From Pseudoxanthomonas suwonensis (GTDB lineage Bacteria > Pseudomonadota > Gammaproteobacteria > Xanthomonadales > Xanthomonadaceae), in contig NZ_PDWP01000021.1 of NCBI RefSeq assembly GCF_010093235.1, forward strand, positions 1 to 64,000: a stretch of DNA of 64,000 bases. The letters are read 5' to 3'. Of this stretch, positions 50,696-60,436 are shown in pieces. Under the pieces are notes generated by a model, which had not been told where the DNA came from, did no database searches, and saw only the letters and a program-made list of their open reading frames with translations. The first letter of the stretch is position 1. Each line of letters begins with the position of its first letter. The translations under genes were made by a program, and so were the position numbers.

Positions 50696-53197
50696 TCAGC
50701 GGCCCGCGGGCGTCTTCCCGGCCTGCGCCACGTCCACGGCATTGAAGGGCTGCAGGAGCTGGGTCACCGGCACTTCGGACCAGGCCTGGCCCACGTGCGC
50801 CTTCAGCCAGCGGTCCTGCACCGCCGCGCCCTCGACGTCGCCCACCGCGCGATACAGTTCGCGCATCACCACCCGCGTCTGCACCAGTTCGGTGCCATCC
50901 AGCTGCGGCGCCAGCAGGTCGATGCCCTCGCGCGGCCGCCCGTCCAGCCGCAGCTGGTTGGCCCTGACCAGGCTTATCAGCCGCGCCAGCGCGGCATTGG
51001 GCATGCTCGCCGCTTCCGGCTCGATCCATCCCAGGCATTCGGCCGCGAGCCTGCGGTAGCCCTGCCGCTGCGCGAGGTAGGCGAGCGTCGCGGCGCGGAA
51101 CAGTTCCTCGTGGCGGCTGGGCATGTTCGCGTCGCCCAGCGCGGTGCGGAAATCCTCCGCCAGCTGGCGCAGCGCCGCTTCCGGCAGCGGATCGCCGGCC
51201 AGCGCGCGCACCGTAGCGTCGACCAGGCTGAAGTGGCGCGGAAACGGATCAGGCATGGCCACGGCGCGCCAGCGTGCCCTGCCGGCCAGCTCCACCGCGC
51301 GCGCGCGGTCGCCCTCGACCAGGGCCAGCGAGGCCAGTCCACGCTGCGCCAGCAGCCAGATCAGCGTGCCGCCCTCGGGCCTCGAGTCGGCCAGGACCTG
51401 CCGCGCTTCCTCCCTGCGGCCCAGCGCGACGAGGACCTCCGCGCGTGCGCCCACCGCCGGCGCACGCCCGGCGTGCTGCGCCTGGTCAAGCATCTGCAGC
51501 GCCTCCTGCGGCCTGCCCAGCGCGTTCAGCGCGCGCGCGGCGTGCACCATGGTGTAGGTCCGCATCGGCGCCTGCGGCACCGAAGCCGCCGCGGCATGCT
51601 CCAGCGATTCCTCGAAGCGGTTGTCGACCAGCAGGTACCAGGCCGCGTTGGAACGCGCGGGGAGGTAGTCCGGGTAGAGCCTTGCCAGCGCCAGCCACTC
51701 GGTCAGCGGATTGCCCGAGGGTGCGACCTCCGTCTCCCAGGCGTCGACCAGCAGCCGCTCGCGCGGTGCCAGCGTGTTGCGCAGCCGCACCGCCTGCGCC
51801 ACGTGCGCGCGCGCCTCCGACTGCCGGGCCATCGCCCATTGCAGGCCGGCCAGGCCCAGGTGGGCGCGGGCGAAGCCCGGATCGATCCGCAGCGCGTTCT
51901 CGTAGAGGCTGCGTGCCTCGTCGTAGCGGCGCTGTGCCATCGCCGCCTCGCCCAGGGCGTAGGCGCGCAGCGCCTCCAGTTCCGACGTGGTCGCCTGGGA
52001 CAGGCTCACCCCGTCGCTGTCGATCGTCGCAATGGCCTCGCCCAGGCTCCTCCTGAGGTCCGAGGCGACCTCATCCACCGACGCCAGGATCGAGCCGACC
52101 CCCTTGCCGCTGGCCTTGCGCGAGTACACCGTGGCCTGGGATACCGGGTCGACCACCTCTATGGAGAACTGCAGCCGGCCGTCGACCTCGGCGACCGTCG
52201 GCAGGATCACCGCGCGCGCGCCGTCGCGCATCGCCACCCGGGAAGCCAGGGCGCGGTCGAGCGCGGTCTCGTCCGGATCCAGCTCCATCTGCTCCAGCGT
52301 CTGCCGCACCTTCAGTTCGCTGAGCACGTTGACGTGGCGCGACTGCTCCAGGCTGATGCGGAATGCCTGCTCCACTGCCTTGTCGAACATCGGATGCCCG
52401 GTCAGGTTGCGCAGGCTGCCGACGACGACCCAGTCGCGCTCGGCGAAGGCGATGGCCGGTTCGCTGCGGCTGGCCAGCCACAGCCCTATCGCCAGGCCCA
52501 GCACGGCGGCGACCTGGACGGCCAGCGCGAGCGGCCGCCGCCACGCCGGCAGCTCGCGCCTGGCCTTGCCGTCGGCCGGACGCGGCGGTGCGAGGGGGGC
52601 GATGCCTGGCTCGCCGGCCTCGTGCACTTCCACCGGTTCCGGCAGTCCCTTGAAGCGCCAGCGCCCGTGGTCCTTCCATGCCAGCGTCCGGGCACCCCCG
52701 GCCGCGAGTTCGGGCTCGGCGCGCCGGGCCCGGGACTGGGCGACATGCGACAGCAGGATCTGTCCCGGCCGGGCCAGGGCCATCAGCCGGGCCGCCACCG
52801 GCCTGGCCGGGCCCTCGACCTCCAGCGGCCTGGCGCCGTTCCGCACCGTCTCGGCATCGTTGGCCCAGCTGACCACCTCGCCCACGTGCAGGCCGGCACG
52901 CGCCGCCAGGCGCACCCCATGCGCCTGGCCCAGCGGACCCAGGCCGCGCTGGTAATCCAGGGCGAAACCCAGCCCGTCCTCCGGGCGCTCGAACAGCAGC
53001 AGCAGTCCGTCGGAACGGTCGATCAGCTGCCCGCGCCACTGCTGCTGCAGGCGCAGGACGAGCTGGTCGTGTTCGCGGAACAGGGCGGCGGCGTCGTCGC
53101 CCATGCGCTCGACCAGCGCGGCGGAATCGCACAGGTCGGTCATGAGCAGGGTCCGCAACCGCGGAACGTCGCTCCCCTTGGACGGCGGACCTTCCAT
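50696..53197 (-). CDS. Class III nucleotide cyclase-like / TPR protein of the peptide modification system
   Basis: 833 residues. Residues ~10-185 are a class III adenylate/guanylate cyclase domain: LLMTDLCDSAALVERMG (first metal Asp), RSDGLLLLF (second metal Asp), and AGLHVGEVV. The transition-state segment reads EGPARPVAARLMALA, keeping the Arg but apparently replacing the Asn of the usual VNxAxR. A linker and one membrane helix follow (LALAVQVAAVLGLAIGLWLA, ~225-245), then a FlgO/CadC-like strand region (VVVGSLRNLTGHPMFDKAV) and TPR repeats to the C-terminus. It matches, from memory, the TIGR04510-type 'peptide modification system cyclase' and resembles the Xanthomonas XC_0250 guanylate cyclase. 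Confidence 0.85.
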   Translation of the reverse strand: MEGPPSKGSDVPRLRTLLMTDLCDSAALVERMGDDAAALFREHDQLVLRLQQQWRGQLIDRSDGLLLLFERPEDGLGFALDYQRGLGPLGQAHGVRLAARAGLHVGEVVSWANDAETVRNGARPLEVEGPARPVAARLMALARPGQILLSHVAQSRARRAEPELAAGGARTLAWKDHGRWRFKGLPEPVEVHEAGEPGIAPLAPPRPADGKARRELPAWRRPLALAVQVAAVLGLAIGLWLASRSEPAIAFAERDWVVVGSLRNLTGHPMFDKAVEQAFRISLEQSRHVNVLSELKVRQTLEQMELDPDETALDRALASRVAMRDGARAVILPTVAEVDGRLQFSIEVVDPVSQATVYSRKASGKGVGSILASVDEVASDLRRSLGEAIATIDSDGVSLSQATTSELEALRAYALGEAAMAQRRYDEARSLYENALRIDPGFARAHLGLAGLQWAMARQSEARAHVAQAVRLRNTLAPRERLLVDAWETEVAPSGNPLTEWLALARLYPDYLPARSNAAWYLLVDNRFEESLEHAAAASVPQAPMRTYTMVHAARALNALGRPQEALQMLDQAQHAGRAPAVGARAEVLVALGRREEARQVLADSRPEGGTLIWLLAQRGLASLALVEGDRARAVELAGRARWRAVAMPDPFPRHFSLVDATVRALAGDPLPEAALRQLAEDFRTALGDANMPSRHEELFRAATLAYLAQRQGYRRLAAECLGWIEPEAASMPNAALARLISLVRANQLRLDGRPREGIDLLAPQLDGTELVQTRVVMRELYRAVGDVEGAAVQDRWLKAHVGQAWSEVPVTQLLQPFNAVDVAQAGKTPAGR

Positions 53198-53206
53198 CAG
53201 GTGGCC

Positions 53207-53506
53207 TCAGGTACGTGCGGGCGGCTCGCCATCGGCCCAGCAGACGCGGTTGCCGCCTTGGCGCTTGGCCTCGTAAAGGGCGGCATCGGCGTGAGCGTAC
53301 CAGTGGTTCAAGTCGCTGTGAACGTGGACCAGGAGCCCGCCCGGATCGCCCCGGCGGAACAGGCGCTCGCCATCCCGGACTTCCCGCGGCTGCCCCATCG
53401 AGGCGAACAGCGCGTGCTCGGCAGCGGCCAGCGCCGCCGTGGCCGCCTCGGACACCCTGCCGTGCCCCGCCTGGGGGGCGCTGGCGCCCACCGCGTCGAT
53501 CGACAT
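53207..53506 (-). pseudogene. Remnant joining cNMP-binding start to GGDEF end
   Basis: A 99-codon ORF from ATG 53506. Residues ~35-60 (PREVRDGERLFRRGDPGGLL) look like the first strands of a cyclic-nucleotide-binding domain. From residue ~66 it reads WYAHADAALYEAKRQGGNRV, the last helix and strand of a GGDEF diguanylate cyclase. The GG(D/E)EF site and the rest of both domains are missing, so it looks like an internally deleted cNMP-GGDEF gene. It ends 9 bp before the cyclase start on the same strand, the place where an effector such as Xanthomonas XC_0249 would sit (recalled pairing). It might still be translated. Confidence 0.65.
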
Positions 53507-53887
53507 CCCGCCGTCCCCTTCCCGCTCCCCGTGGGAGCTCCCGACCATACCACGGGAACTGAATATCGCATCACAGTTCGGGGCTGGGCGCGCGCGGGAG
53601 AGGGGGCGCCGATGCCGCCAGCAGCCCGGATGTCCCGCTCCGTGGGACGAACCTGCGGGGCGCGGGAAGGGCCGACGCATGCCGCGGTTAGTGGGTACGC
53701 GTCCGGTTCCAGGAGGATTTGTGCCGCCCTCCGGGCCACAGGCAGCGATTGGCGCGGTTGCCGGCGACAGCCAGGACCTGGGCCAGGCGGCCCGCAGGGC
53801 AGCCACGGACCGGCATCCGCTGCTGCAGGTGGATGACCAGCTTCCCGTGGTATCCCGGTTCGACATGCGCCCCCCAGCCGAGAGGCC

Positions 53888-54008
53888 CAGATGTAATCGT
53901 GGTGCGCACGGCGATCAAGGCAAATGTCGATTGCATGTCACTGCGCCGGGAGCGCGCCCCCTGCGCGTCATTCCGACGCGATCGGCATGCGTCCCGGAGT
54001 GCAATCGC
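53888..54008 (+). repeat. Diverged direct repeat, copy B (right of cassette)
   Basis: It contains GCGCACGGCGATCAAGGCAAAT (53903-53924; 20/22 identical to copy A) and ATGCGTCCCGGAGTGCAATCG (17/21 identical to copy A), in the same order, spacing and orientation as at 48922-49041. Confidence 0.55.
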
Positions 54009-54153
54009 TGTTGTGCGACTCCCCGCACTGGCCGGGGCCGCCGGTGGCCGGGGACGGCGCCCATCGGAAAGCCGCCGCGGCGGGATATCCCATCCGCCCA
54101 TGCATGCGCCCGGCAGCCTGCTGCAGGCCGCGCGTGGACAGCGGATGCATCGA

Positions 54154-54187
54154 AGCTCCCGGCGCCGGTGGCCCGGCGCCGGGAGCT
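54154..54187 (-). terminator. Hairpin downstream of aceA
   Basis: A perfect 13-bp stem AGCTCCCGGCGCC (54154-54166) / GGCGCCGGGAGCT (54175-54187) with an 8-base loop, 12 bp after the aceA stop. There is no U-tract in the aceA sense. Confidence 0.5.
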
Positions 54188-54198
54188 GGCTGGCCCCA

Positions 54199-55491
54199 TC
54201 AGGCCGCGTTGCGGTCCTGGAACTGCTCTTCCTCGGTCGAGCCCTTCAGCGCCGTGGTCGAGGACTGGCCCTGCTGGATGGCCTGGGTCACCGCGTCGAA
54301 GTAGCCGGTGCCCACCTCACGCTGGTGCTTGACCGCGGTGAAGCCCTTCTCGGCCGCGGCGAACTCCGCTTCCTGCAGCTCGACGAAAGCGCTCATCTGG
54401 TTGCGGGCATAGCCGTGGGCCAGGTTGAACATCGAGTAGTTCAGGGCGTGGAAGCCGGCCAGGGTGATGAACTGGAACTTGTAGCCGTAGCTGGCGATCT
54501 CCTTCTGGAACTTGGCGATCGTGGCGTCGTCCAGGTTCTTCTTCCAGTTGAAGCTCGGCGAGCAGTTGTAGGCCAGCATCTTGCCCGGGTACTTGGCGTG
54601 GATGGCCTCGGCGAACTTGCGCGCGAACTCCAGGTCCGGCTTGCCGGTCTCGCACCAGATCAGGTCGGCGTACGGGGCGTAGGCCAGGCCGCGGCTGATC
54701 GACTGCTCCAGGCCGTTCCTGACCCGGTAGAAGCCCTCGACGGTGCGCTCGCCGGTGCAGAACGGCTTGTCGTTGTCGTCGATGTCCGAGGTCAGCAGGT
54801 CGGCGGCCTCGGCGTCGGTGCGCGCGATCAGGATGGTCGGCACGCCCATCACGTCGGCGGCCAGGCGCGCGGCGTTGAGCTTCTCCACCGCCTCGCGGGT
54901 CGGCACCAGCACCTTGCCGCCCATGTGGCCGCACTTCTTCACCGAGGCCAGCTGGTCCTCGAAGTGCACTCCCGCCGCACCGGCCTCGATCATCGCCTTC
55001 ATCAGTTCGAAGGCGTTGAGCACGCCGCCGAATCCCGCCTCGGCGTCGGCCACGATCGGCTGCAGGAAGTCGATGCTGTCGTTGCCCTCGGCGTGGTGCA
55101 GCTGGTCGGCGCGCAGCAGGGTGTTGTTGATGCGCTTGACCACCGCCGGCACCGAATCGGCCGGGTACAGCGACTGGTCGGGATACATCTGCCCGGCCAG
55201 GTTGGCGTCGGCCGCCACCTGCCAGCCGCTCAGGTAGATCGCCTTGAGGCCCGCCTTGACCTGCTGCATGGCCTGGTTGCCGGTCAGCGCGCCCAGCGCG
55301 TTGACGAAGTCCAGCTCGTGCAGGTAGTTCCACAGCTTGCCCGAGGTGATGCGGGCGATGGAATGGTCCACCGGGATGGTGCCGCGCAGGCGCACGACGT
55401 CCTCGGCGGTGTAGTTGCGGGTGATGCCGGCCCAGCGCGGGTCGGTGTTCCATTCGTGCTGGATCTGCTCGGCGGTCTTCAGCGTGCTCAT
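54199..55491 (-). CDS. aceA: Isocitrate lyase
   Basis: 430 residues from ATG 55491 ([20 protein letters not shown]). The catalytic loop is [14 protein letters not shown], with Cys in the KKCGH signature. [22 protein letters not shown] and [12 protein letters not shown] form the substrate site. It splits isocitrate into succinate and glyoxylate, allowing growth on acetate and fatty acids. It is 74 bp behind aceB on the same strand, forming an aceBA operon. Confidence 0.97.
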   Translation of the reverse strand: MSTLKTAEQIQHEWNTDPRWAGITRNYTAEDVVRLRGTIPVDHSIARITSGKLWNYLHELDFVNALGALTGNQAMQQVKAGLKAIYLSGWQVAADANLAGQMYPDQSLYPADSVPAVVKRINNTLLRADQLHHAEGNDSIDFLQPIVADAEAGFGGVLNAFELMKAMIEAGAAGVHFEDQLASVKKCGHMGGKVLVPTREAVEKLNAARLAADVMGVPTILIARTDAEAADLLTSDIDDNDKPFCTGERTVEGFYRVRNGLEQSISRGLAYAPYADLIWCETGKPDLEFARKFAEAIHAKYPGKMLAYNCSPSFNWKKNLDDATIAKFQKEIASYGYKFQFITLAGFHALNYSMFNLAHGYARNQMSAFVELQEAEFAAAEKGFTAVKHQREVGTGYFDAVTQAIQQGQSSTTALKGSTEEEQFQDRNAA

Positions 55492-55565
55492 GGGTTTCTC
55501 CGTGGGGCTCTTGGGCGGTGCGGTCTTGATGGTCGTTCCCGTCGTCCGGCATGCCGGAACGACGG

Positions 55566-57254
<1,689 letters not shown>

Positions 57255-57306
57255 TGGGGGCTCCTGCTGCGGTGCGGGAGTCCAAGCTGCTGCCTCGCTC
57301 ATGTAT

Positions 57307-57327
57307 TTGACAAAGCAGTTTTGTCAA
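57307..57327. promoter_or_regulatory. Palindromic operator overlapping the aceB -35
   Basis: TTGACAAA (57307-57314) and TTTGTCAA (57320-57327) form a perfect 8-bp inverted repeat with a 5-base centre, in the aceB/LysR divergent region. On the minus strand it contains an exact TTGACA that could be the aceB -35 (16 bases before TACATG). This geometry suits repression or activation by the adjacent LysR protein. Confidence 0.6.
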
Positions 57328-57335
57328 TGTAGTTC

Positions 57336-57350
57336 ATAAGTCAGGCTTAT
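57336..57350. promoter_or_regulatory. Second LysR-type operator
   Basis: ATAAG-N5-CTTAT is a perfect 15-bp palindrome with the T-N11-A layout of LysR sites, 8 bases from the first palindrome and nearer the LysR start. Confidence 0.5.
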
Positions 57351-57368
57351 ATCGTCGGTGACGATTAC

Positions 57369-58331
57369 GTGAGCGCTGCTGCAAGTCCGCGTTTTTCCTA
57401 CAAATCCGACCGACTGAAACCCCTGCGCGCGTTCTGCCAGACCGTGCGCCTGGGCTCGGTCTCAAGGGCGGCGGAGGCGCTTTTCGTGTCCCAGCCGGCC
57501 ATCACCCTGCAGTTGCAGGCGCTGGAGCGCGACCTGGGCATGCCCCTGCTGGAGCGTTCCGGGCGGCGCCTGCTGCCCACCCGGGAAGGCGAGCTGCTCT
57601 ACGAGATGGCCCTGCCGCTGGTCGAACAGCTGGACGGCCTGGAGAACGCGTTCCGCGAACGGGTGCGCGGGCTGGACGCCGGCGAGCTGCGGATCGCGGC
57701 CAATAGCTCGACCATCCTCTACCTGCTGCCGAAGATCGTCGCCGCCTTCCGCCAGCAGCATCCGGACGTGCACCTGGTGCTGAACAACGTGGTCACCAGC
57801 GAGGGCACCGAGCTGCTGCGCGAGGACAAGGTGGACCTGGTGGTCGGGACCATGCTGGACGTGCCCGCCGACCTCAGCTACGAGGCCGCGCACCGCTTCG
57901 AGCAGCGCCTGGTCGCACCGCCCGGGCATCCGCTGCTGCGCAAGGCGCGGCTGGAACTGTCCGACCTGTCCGAGCACCCGCTGATCCTGCCGCCGCAACG
58001 CCAGGTGACCTGGCGCCTGGTCGACCTGGTGCTGCAGCAGAACCGGGTGCCTTACACGGTCGCGCTGGAGGTCAGCGGCTGGGACGTGATCAAGCAATAC
58101 GTGGCCATGGGCCTGGGCGTGTCCATCGTCCCGTCGGTATGCCTGAACGAGGGCGACGAGGCTCGCCTGGGCTCGCGGTCGCTGGCCGCGTTCTTCCCCG
58201 CGCGCAGCTACGGGGTGGTCGTGCGCAAGGGCCGCGTGCTGTCGCCACAGGCACGCGCCTTCATCGCCCTGATCCGCCCGGACCTGATGGCGCCACGCGA
58301 ATACGACCAGAGCGGGCATTCCGAACGCTGA
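57369..58331 (+). CDS. LysR-family regulator, probable glyoxylate shunt regulator
   Basis: 320 residues from GTG 57369. The N-terminal winged helix-turn-helix reads LRAFCQTVRLGSVSRAAEALFVSQ then PAITLQLQALERDLG (residues ~18-55), followed by the linker helix and a CysB-like effector domain with LRIAANSSTILYLLPKIVAAF and GWDVIKQYVAMGLGVSIVPS. It is divergent from aceBA across 114 bp holding two palindromes, so it probably controls those genes and itself. The inducer is unknown. Confidence 0.88.
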   Translation: MSAAASPRFSYKSDRLKPLRAFCQTVRLGSVSRAAEALFVSQPAITLQLQALERDLGMPLLERSGRRLLPTREGELLYEMALPLVEQLDGLENAFRERVRGLDAGELRIAANSSTILYLLPKIVAAFRQQHPDVHLVLNNVVTSEGTELLREDKVDLVVGTMLDVPADLSYEAAHRFEQRLVAPPGHPLLRKARLELSDLSEHPLILPPQRQVTWRLVDLVLQQNRVPYTVALEVSGWDVIKQYVAMGLGVSIVPSVCLNEGDEARLGSRSLAAFFPARSYGVVVRKGRVLSPQARAFIALIRPDLMAPREYDQSGHSER

Positions 58332-58373
58332 GCATCCGCCAGCAGGCCGGGAGTGTGGCCGGGACGGGAGGGA

Positions 58374-58607
58374 TCACGCCAGGTGCGTATGCCGCCAGAT
58401 GGCCACGACCGCGACCATGCACAGGAACCAGAACGCCAGGCCCACCACCGCGCACCATGCGCTTTCCGGGTGGGTGCGCACGCCGAGGCCGCGCAGCAGC
58501 GCATAGCCCAGGCGCTTCACCAGGATTTCGAGCACCACGTCGACCAGGACGTAGCCCACGATGCGGACGGTCCAGCCCAGCAGGCCCCCAATGGCTTCCT
58601 CCGGCAT
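58374..58607 (-). CDS. Small membrane protein of unknown function
   Basis: 77 residues with two hydrophobic segments (LLGWTVRIVGYVLVDVVLEIL and AWCAVVGLAFWFLCMVAVVAIW) and a short basic loop. The family is not recognised. It is 21 bp downstream of another small membrane ORF on the same strand, so the two probably form a unit. Coding status is supported by hydrophobic pattern and compact spacing. Confidence 0.6.
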   Translation of the reverse strand: MPEEAIGGLLGWTVRIVGYVLVDVVLEILVKRLGYALLRGLGVRTHPESAWCAVVGLAFWFLCMVAVVAIWRHTHLA

Positions 58608-58628
58608 CGACGCGCTCCCGGACTTGGC

Positions 58629-58892
58629 TCAGCGGAGCTGGGTGGCTTCCACCTGCCGGTCGTGCATCGCCAGGTCCCTGCCGATGCCGTAGCCGTAGAC
58701 GAACAGCAGGAACGCCGCCGTGCAGGCCAGCAGGGCGCCGCCGAGGAGGCGGTTGTGCCGCGCCAGGGCCAGTCCAGAGGTCACGAATGCCCCGGCGAAC
58801 AGCAGCGGGGACCAGGCCAGGCCGGCGACCACGAACGCGCATGCGGCGAACGCTTCGGCGGCGGTGATGCGGATGCGGCGGATCGACTGCAT
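58629..58892 (-). CDS. Small two- or three-helix membrane protein
   Basis: 87 residues from ATG 58892, with AGGGAAG 7 bases upstream. Segments AAEAFAACAFVVAGLAWSPLL, FAGAFVTSGLALA and LGGALLACTAAFLLFVYGYGI are hydrophobic. Function unknown. In-frame ATG 58916 is a less likely start. It precedes the 77-residue membrane protein gene. Confidence 0.6.
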   Translation of the reverse strand: MQSIRRIRITAAEAFAACAFVVAGLAWSPLLFAGAFVTSGLALARHNRLLGGALLACTAAFLLFVYGYGIGRDLAMHDRQVEATQLR

Positions 58893-58996
58893 GGATGGCT
58901 TCCCTGTCCGTTGCATGTGGGTTGTCGCGCCATGGCCGGTCCCGGCCATGTTCCCTGGCGCGATGCCGATCCTATCGCGCCGGCAAGCGCCGCACA

Positions 58997-60427
58997 TCAG
59001 TCTTCCCGGCCGGCCCGCAACGCCGCGAACGCCTCCAGCGCCGCCGCCCTGCCCTCGGCCAGGTCCACCTGCGGCCGGCGCGGATAACGCGGCGCGACCC
59101 TGCGCAGCAGCTCCGGGTGCTGCCACGGCGCGAACCGCGCCGGCAGCGGCAGCGGCGCCAGCTCCGGCAGCCAGCGCGCGATGTACCGCCCCTGCGGATC
59201 GAACTTCATCGCCTGGCTGACCGGGTTGAACACGCGGAAATACGGCGCCGCGTCGGCGCCGGTGCCGGCGGCCCACTGCCAGCCCTGGGTGTTGTTGGCC
59301 AGGTCGGCGTCGACCAGGGTGTCCCAGAACCAGCGCGCGCCGTGCAGCCAGTGGATGCGCAGGTGCTTGGCCAGCCAGCTGGCGACGATCATGCGCACCC
59401 GGTTGTGCATCCAGCCGGTGTGCCACAGCTGGCGCATGCCGGCGTCGATGACGGGCACGCCGGTGCGGCCGCGCTCCCAGGCATCCAGGGTCGCGCGCAG
59501 CGGCCGCGCCCAGCGGAAGCCGGCCATGCGCGGGTCGAGGTCCTGGTCGACCACGTGCGGGTAGTGGTGCATCACGTGGTGGGCGAACTCGCGCCAGCCC
59601 AGCTCGGCCAGGAAACGCTCGCGGTCGGGCGCCGGCACGTCGGCCTCCTGCACCGCCGCGGCCACGCGCTGCACCGAGATCTCGCCGAAATGCAGGTGCG
59701 CCGACAGCCGCGAGGTGCCGTCTTCGGCCATGCAGTCGCGCGCCTGCGCGTAACCGCGAAGGCCGTGGGCCAGGAACGCCTGAAGCCGCGCGCGCGCGCC
59801 GGCCTCGCCCGGCGTGGCGTCCTCCCAGAAGCCGGCATCCCAGTCGGGGCGGGTCCCGGGAACGATGGCGTCCAGATGCCGGCCTTCCGGCGCCCCCGCC
59901 TGGTCCGGCGAGGGCAGCCGCGCCGGCGCCTCCCACCGCGGCCGCAGCCGCCACTGCGCCAGCGCGTTCTTCCAGAACGGGGTGAACACCCGGTACGGGT
60001 CGCCCTGCTTCGTCTCGATTTCCCAGGGCTCGAACAGCAGCGAGCCGTTGAAGCTCTCCGCATGCAGCCCGGCCTGGCGCAGCTGCCGCTTGATCCGGGT
60101 ATCGCGGGCCTCGATGTGCGGCTCGTAGCGGCGGTTCCACAACACCGCCTCGGCGCCGGTCAGTGCGGCCACGGCCTGCAGCGTCCCCAGGCTGGGGCCG
60201 TGCAGCATAAGCAGGCGCGAGCCACGCGCCTCCAGCGCCGCGGCCAGTGCCGCCAGCGAGTGCCGGCGCCAGGCGTCCGAGGCCGCGCCGGGTGCCCAGG
60301 CGCCCTCCTCGTCCGGCGCGTGGATGTACACCGGCACTGGCACCAGGCCGCGGTCCAGCGCGGCGCGCAGGGCGGGGTGGTCGTCCAGCCTGAGATCGTC
60401 ACGGAACCAGACCAGCGCCACGCCCAT
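58997..60427 (-). CDS. phrB: Deoxyribodipyrimidine photolyase
   Basis: 476 residues from ATG 60427. The N-terminal antenna domain opens ALVWFRDDLRLDDHPALRAAL. The FAD domain shows the Trp-rich helices RARLQAFL..., SRLSAHLHFGEISVQ, ELGWREFAHHVMHHYPHV, TGVPVIDAGMRQLWHTGWMHNRVRMIVAS (photolyase signature) and NNTQGWQWAAGTG. It is a class I CPD photolyase that repairs UV dimers with blue light. The acyltransferase gene lies immediately upstream (9 bp). Confidence 0.95.
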   Translation of the reverse strand: MGVALVWFRDDLRLDDHPALRAALDRGLVPVPVYIHAPDEEGAWAPGAASDAWRRHSLAALAAALEARGSRLLMLHGPSLGTLQAVAALTGAEAVLWNRRYEPHIEARDTRIKRQLRQAGLHAESFNGSLLFEPWEIETKQGDPYRVFTPFWKNALAQWRLRPRWEAPARLPSPDQAGAPEGRHLDAIVPGTRPDWDAGFWEDATPGEAGARARLQAFLAHGLRGYAQARDCMAEDGTSRLSAHLHFGEISVQRVAAAVQEADVPAPDRERFLAELGWREFAHHVMHHYPHVVDQDLDPRMAGFRWARPLRATLDAWERGRTGVPVIDAGMRQLWHTGWMHNRVRMIVASWLAKHLRIHWLHGARWFWDTLVDADLANNTQGWQWAAGTGADAAPYFRVFNPVSQAMKFDPQGRYIARWLPELAPLPLPARFAPWQHPELLRRVAPRYPRRPQVDLAEGRAAALEAFAALRAGRED

Positions 60428-60436
60428 GGGCAATCC

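Larger units (their letters stand above)
53507..54198. other. Gene-poor flank between the cassette and aceA
   Basis: About 690 bases without a supported gene. An 82-codon minus-strand reading starts at about 53933 (MQSTFALIAVRTTITSG), has no ribosome site and Arg/Gly-rich composition; I do not call it. Copy B of the diverged repeat (53888-54008) and a strong hairpin after aceA lie here. Confidence 0.5.

Noticed and set aside
50795-53836. 1013-codon open frame antisense to the cyclase gene
   Set aside because: It mirrors the cyclase/TPR frame and shows only Arg/Gln/His-rich low-information sequence.
53688-53935. 82-codon minus-strand ORF between the cassette and aceA
   Set aside because: No ribosome site, biased composition, and its first part lies in the diverged repeat; treated as noncoding.
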